Below are positions 4,869 through 7,023 of a stretch of 7,023 bases of DNA, one piece after another. The stretch lies in NCBI GenBank assembly GCA_035544635.1, contig DATKDQ010000316.1:1-7023 (forward strand), read 5' to 3'. The DNA is from DATAFT01 sp035544635 (GTDB lineage Bacteria; Acidobacteriota; Thermoanaerobaculia; Multivoradales; Multivoraceae). The notes beneath the pieces are model-generated. The model had not been told where the DNA came from. It saw only the letters and a program-made list of their open reading frames with translations, and made no database searches. Both the position numbers and the translations under genes were made by a program. Every line of letters starts with the position of its first letter. The first letter of the stretch is position 1.

Positions 4869-6188
4869 TCACGTCTGCTCCAGCAACCAACGCGCGGCGG
4901 GTGCCCAGGTGATGCCCTCCGGCAGCGGCCGGGTCGGCGGCGTCGCGTCGAGCGTCACCAGCCACGCGGTCGCGTCGCGATGAACCGCCACCGCCGCCTG
5001 CAGCGCCCGTAGCTCGCGCACCCAGGTCTCGTCGCCCTCGCTCTCCAGGCAGACCTGCACGAGCTGCGGTGGCTCGCCGGGGCGCTGCGCGAGGAAGTCG
5101 ACCTCGAAGCCGTCCTGCGTGCGCACGTAGGACAGCTCGCAGCCGCGCCGCTCGAGCTCGAGGAGCACCACGGTTTCGAGCGCGCGTCCGAGCTGCGTTC
5201 GGCCGCTGCGCTCGAAGAGGGCGATCAGCCCCGGGTCGACCGGATACGCCTTGCGCGGGTTCACCATCCGTTGGCGCTCGGAGGCGCTGTCCATGGCGAT
5301 GGTGCGCACCAGGAACGCGTCCTCGAGATGGGCCAGGTAGTGGTGCAGGGTGTCCTTGCCCACCGCCACGCCCTGCGAGCGCAGTGTGTCGTAGTGCTTC
5401 TTGACCGAGAAGGCGCCACCCGGGTTGGCCAGGAGCTGCCGCTCGATCCAGCGCAGGGCGAGGGGATTGCTCACCGCGTGACGCTCGATGACGTCGCGCA
5501 GCACCACCACGTCGACGTAGCCGGAGAGGAGCGCCGCGCGGTCGCGCGCTTCGGCCCCCTGCGCCTCGGGAAAGCCGCCCTCTGCGAGGTAGCGGCGGAG
5601 CCGCTGGTCGAGCGCCGCCCGTTCCGCGGGGGCCATGCGCTCGTACCTCACCGTCGGCTCTGCCCCGGCGTGCCGCAGCGCCTCGCGGAAGCTGAAGGGA
5701 TGCACGAGCACCTCCATCCCTCGGCCGCGCAGGCTCGTCGCCACCTCGCGCGACAGGAGCTTCGCCGAGGAGCCGGAGACGAAGACTTCGACGCCGCCGG
5801 CGTCCATCAGGCGGCGCACCAGCCGCTCCCAGTCGGGCACGAGCTGCGCCTCGTCGAGGTAGAGCGTCATGCCCCGGCCTGCGCGGACGTCGGGGAACTG
5901 CCGCGCGTGCTCGTCGAGCAGCCAGCCGAGGTCCGCCACCGAGAGGCCGGTCACGCGCTCGTCCTCGAGAGCCAGGAACAACTGTGCCTCGGCGGCGCTC
6001 CCCTGAGCCAGCCGGTCGGTGCGGCACTGGGCGAGGAACGAGGTCTTGCCGCCCCGGCGCACGCCGATCACGGCGAACGCCTTGCCGGGGATGCCGGGCA
6101 GGCGCACCTCCCGCCGGGTGAGGGCGGGAGTGGGCGTCGCCAGCGACTCGGCGAGCTTGAGGCGGAGGAGGTCCGGCGAAATTGTCAT
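4869..6188 (-). CDS. AAA-type ATPase with DUF4143 domain
   Basis: A 439-residue protein with an N-terminal AAA_14-like ATPase and a C-terminal DUF4143 domain. Walker A is GVRRGGKT (42-49), Walker B is TLYLDEAQ (108-115), the sensor strand is FVSGSSAKLL (136-145) and LRGRG follows (153-157). A winged-helix-like middle holds the recurrent YLAEGGFPEA and VVLRDVIERH motifs. Near the end ETVVLLELERRG and GFEVDFL...LVQVCLE (D364, Q378-V-x-x-E382) resemble the PD-(D/E)xK nuclease fold, with QVCLE in place of a catalytic ExK, a common DUF4143 variant. The family is widespread and scattered, often near TA genes, and its role is not established; it is not itself a known antitoxin partner. The ATG at 6188 lies inside a large palindrome, with GTAGG just upstream. 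It stands alone and faces the PIN relic across 12 bases. Confidence 0.9.
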   Translation of the reverse strand: MTISPDLLRLKLAESLATPTPALTRREVRLPGIPGKAFAVIGVRRGGKTSFLAQCRTDRLAQGSAAEAQLFLALEDERVTGLSVADLGWLLDEHARQFPDVRAGRGMTLYLDEAQLVPDWERLVRRLMDAGGVEVFVSGSSAKLLSREVATSLRGRGMEVLVHPFSFREALRHAGAEPTVRYERMAPAERAALDQRLRRYLAEGGFPEAQGAEARDRAALLSGYVDVVVLRDVIERHAVSNPLALRWIERQLLANPGGAFSVKKHYDTLRSQGVAVGKDTLHHYLAHLEDAFLVRTIAMDSASERQRMVNPRKAYPVDPGLIALFERSGRTQLGRALETVVLLELERRGCELSYVRTQDGFEVDFLAQRPGEPPQLVQVCLESEGDETWVRELRALQAAVAVHRDATAWLVTLDATPPTRPLPEGITWAPAARWLLEQT

Positions 6189-6236
6189 CCTACGAAGGAC
6201 AGATTACGCGACTTTGGTCCTTCCTGCAATGACAAT
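6181..6236 (-). promoter_or_regulatory. 56-bp symmetric palindrome around the ATPase start, with embedded promoter
   Basis: Two nested perfect inverted repeats share one centre: ATTGTCAT (6181-6188) with ATGACAAT (6229-6236), and GAAGGAC (6194-6200) with GTCCTTC (6217-6223). They are separated by 5 bases on each side, and CGCG lies at the centre. The inner end of the left outer arm is the start codon of the ATPase. On the minus strand TTGCAG (6224-6229), 17 bases and TAATCT (6201-6206) can be read as -35/-10, giving a leader of only a few bases. If transcription came from further upstream, the RNA would fold with the start codon and ribosome site in the stem. The structure is seen; operator or RNA-switch roles are inference. 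Confidence 0.6.
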
Positions 6237-6293
6237 CTGAGGCGCCGTCGCCCTACTCCTGAATGGCGGACGGTGCGCATCCATCAAACGACC

Positions 6294-6485
6294 ATGACGA
6301 AGCGAACGAGCAGGATGGCGAAACAACGCAAGCCGAATGCGGCCCGAAAGCCGCCCGCGCCATCGGAAAGTCACGCCGACATCGAGGATTGGATGCGGCG
6401 CGTGATGCCGGATCTGCATCCCATCGTCAAACGGCTGGACGAATGGATCTGCGAGACGATCCCCGGGCTTCGATACGCCGTCAAG
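6294..6485 (+). pseudogene. 5' fragment of a DUF1801-family gene
   Basis: After a basic, Ala/Pro/Lys-rich start (possible ATGs at 6294 and 6315) the frame reads SHADIEDWMRRVMPDLHPIV followed by KRLDEWICETIPGLRYAVK. This matches the N-terminal half of a DUF1801-type protein, in which AxxxWMxxVxPxxxPIVxxLDxxIxExxPGLxYAVK is followed by WKxxYYGxxxLGWI and another 70 or so residues. Here the match stops at K64 (6485), and the next codons run into sequence antisense to the mazF-like gene, whose stop is at 6511. The frame stays open to 6620 but codes for nothing recognisable. So the gene lost its 3' two-thirds at a junction in 6486-6510, probably when the neighbouring TA module arrived or by deletion. 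Product is unlikely to be functional. Confidence 0.65.
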
Positions 6486-6510
6486 GACCGCAGGACTCTC
6501 TACGCGGCAT

Positions 6511-6843
6511 TCAGCTCGCTTCGCAGCCGGTGGCCACGCGCAGGGCCCGGCAGACCTTCCCCATGGTCTCCGGGCCGACGTTGCCCTGCCAGGCGCGCAG
6601 TCGCCTCTTCTCGACCGTGAAGAGGTTGCAGAGGTTTACGCAGGAGGGTCCCTTCAGGCCCTCGGTGACACCGAGCTGGACCTCCGTCGGAGAGCCCCGC
6701 AGCGTCGACGTGACCGCCGCAACGGTCACAGTGTGGAGAAGAGAGATGAGCGAATCACGGCTGACCACGAGCACCGGACGGCGTTTGTCCGGGGTCGGCA
6801 GCTCCAGCAGCCAGATGTCGCCGCGCGCTATCTCTCGGGCCAT
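6511..6843 (-). CDS. mazF: MazF/PemK-type endoribonuclease toxin
   Basis: A 110-residue toxin of the MazF/PemK (CcdB-like fold) family, predicted to cut mRNA or rRNA at short sequences. The family start ARGDIWLLELPTPDKRRPVLVVSRD (split: residues 6-20 and 21-30) contains the catalytic-loop arginine R21/R22. T45-S46 (AAVTST) matches the conserved Thr/Ser of the active site, and GSPTEVQLG, GLKGPSCVNL and WQGNVGPETM follow in the usual order. Length is typical, so it seems intact. The ATG overlaps the end of the antitoxin gene by 16 bases (6828-6843); an AGGA lies directly before the ATG, so translation is probably coupled. Its 3' end abuts the break in the DUF1801 fragment. Confidence 0.9.
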   Translation of the reverse strand: MAREIARGDIWLLELPTPDKRRPVLVVSRDSLISLLHTVTVAAVTSTLRGSPTEVQLGVTEGLKGPSCVNLCNLFTVEKRRLRAWQGNVGPETMGKVCRALRVATGCEAS

Positions 6844-7022
6844 TCCTGCGTGCCGATGAGCTCGGCGATCTCGTCGACCATTGCGTCCGCCTGCCCTTCG
6901 TATGCGCTTCTGAGCCGCGCCTCGAGCTCCCGGCGCTCCTTGGCGCTGAGGTAGTACCGCACGGCGACGCGCACGAAGGCGGATCGCCCCTTCTCTCGGG
7001 CCTCCGGATCGGCGTCCATGCG
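6828..7022 (-). CDS. MazE-like ribbon-helix-helix antitoxin, 5' end outside window
   Basis: At least 64 codons of the antitoxin that precedes the MazF-type toxin. DPEAREKGRSAFVRVAVRYYL has the GRSxxVRxAVxxYL helix of ribbon-helix-helix antitoxins, and the rest is a charged helical toxin-binding tail (AKERRELEARLRSAYEGQAD, then a WPER end). The ATG at 7019 begins after the point where the DNA-contacting beta strand should be, and the frame stays open to the window edge (an Arg codon precedes it). The true start is therefore most probably upstream, outside the window. The stop is TAG at 6828-6830, inside the toxin gene. Confidence 0.8.
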   Translation of the reverse strand, partial: RMDADPEAREKGRSAFVRVAVRYYLSAKERRELEARLRSAYEGQADAMVDEIAELIGTQEWPER

Positions 7023-7023
7023 C

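Noticed and set aside
4795..6027. Minus-strand open frame of 410 codons inside the ATPase gene
   Set aside because: It is a shifted frame of the AAA/DUF4143 gene, composed of Arg, Ala, Gly and Pro; the other frame carries all Walker and DUF4143 motifs.
6241..6280. Partial inverted repeat GCGCCGTC...GACGGTGCGC before the DUF1801 fragment
   Set aside because: The arms match only with a gap and the loop is long; not convincing beside the perfect palindrome at 6181-6236.
5271..6293. Plus-strand open frame antisense to the ATPase and continuous with the DUF1801 fragment
   Set aside because: Only the part from 6294 has family similarity; the earlier part mirrors the ATPase gene and is not plausible protein.

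Overview
The window is GC-rich bacterial DNA (roughly 70% GC by eye) with short spacers, several stop/start overlaps and strong strand organisation. The codon use and the protein families (YtrA-type GntR/ABC operon, CsbD, a secreted lipocalin-like protein with a THYC...NRPRM motif, DUF4143 ATPase, many PIN toxins) would fit a soil or sediment bacterium such as an Acidobacteriota or a deltaproteobacterial-type lineage. The sequence alone does not decide the taxon. No rRNA, tRNA, CRISPR array or complete insertion sequence was seen.

Left part (15-3214, all minus strand): a small CsbD-like stress protein gene, then a four-gene operon read right to left. The operon encodes a secreted protein of unknown function, a YtrA-type GntR repressor, an ABC transporter ATPase and an ABC-2-type permease. 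It begins at a consensus -35 (TTGACA) followed by a near-perfect 24-bp palindrome that covers the -10 region. This is the expected layout for an operon repressed by its own GntR protein and induced by an envelope-related signal.

Right part (3242-7022): a dense toxin-antitoxin (TA) cluster. In order it holds an AbrB-type VapB / PIN VapC pair on the plus strand, a frameshifted C-terminal relic of another PIN toxin on the minus strand, a DUF217-type VapB / PIN VapC pair on the minus strand, a C-terminal relic of a further PIN toxin on the plus strand, a 439-aa AAA/DUF4143 ATPase on the minus strand with a symmetric 56-bp palindrome across its start codon, a truncated DUF1801-family gene on the plus strand, and a MazE/MazF-type pair on the minus strand whose antitoxin runs off the window. 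Both VapBC promoters can be read as near-leaderless, with the -10 placed 6-7 bases before the antitoxin ATG, and the first carries a perfect 17-bp palindrome touching the ATG.

What stands out is the record of turnover. Three readable TA pairs, two decayed PIN genes and one truncated non-TA gene are packed into under 4 kb, and the first VapC seems to have gained a C-terminal tail by reading antisense into a PIN relic. No wholly new system could be demonstrated. The best candidates for something undescribed are the palindrome that encloses the DUF4143 ATPase start and the operator/leaderless arrangement of the TA operons.
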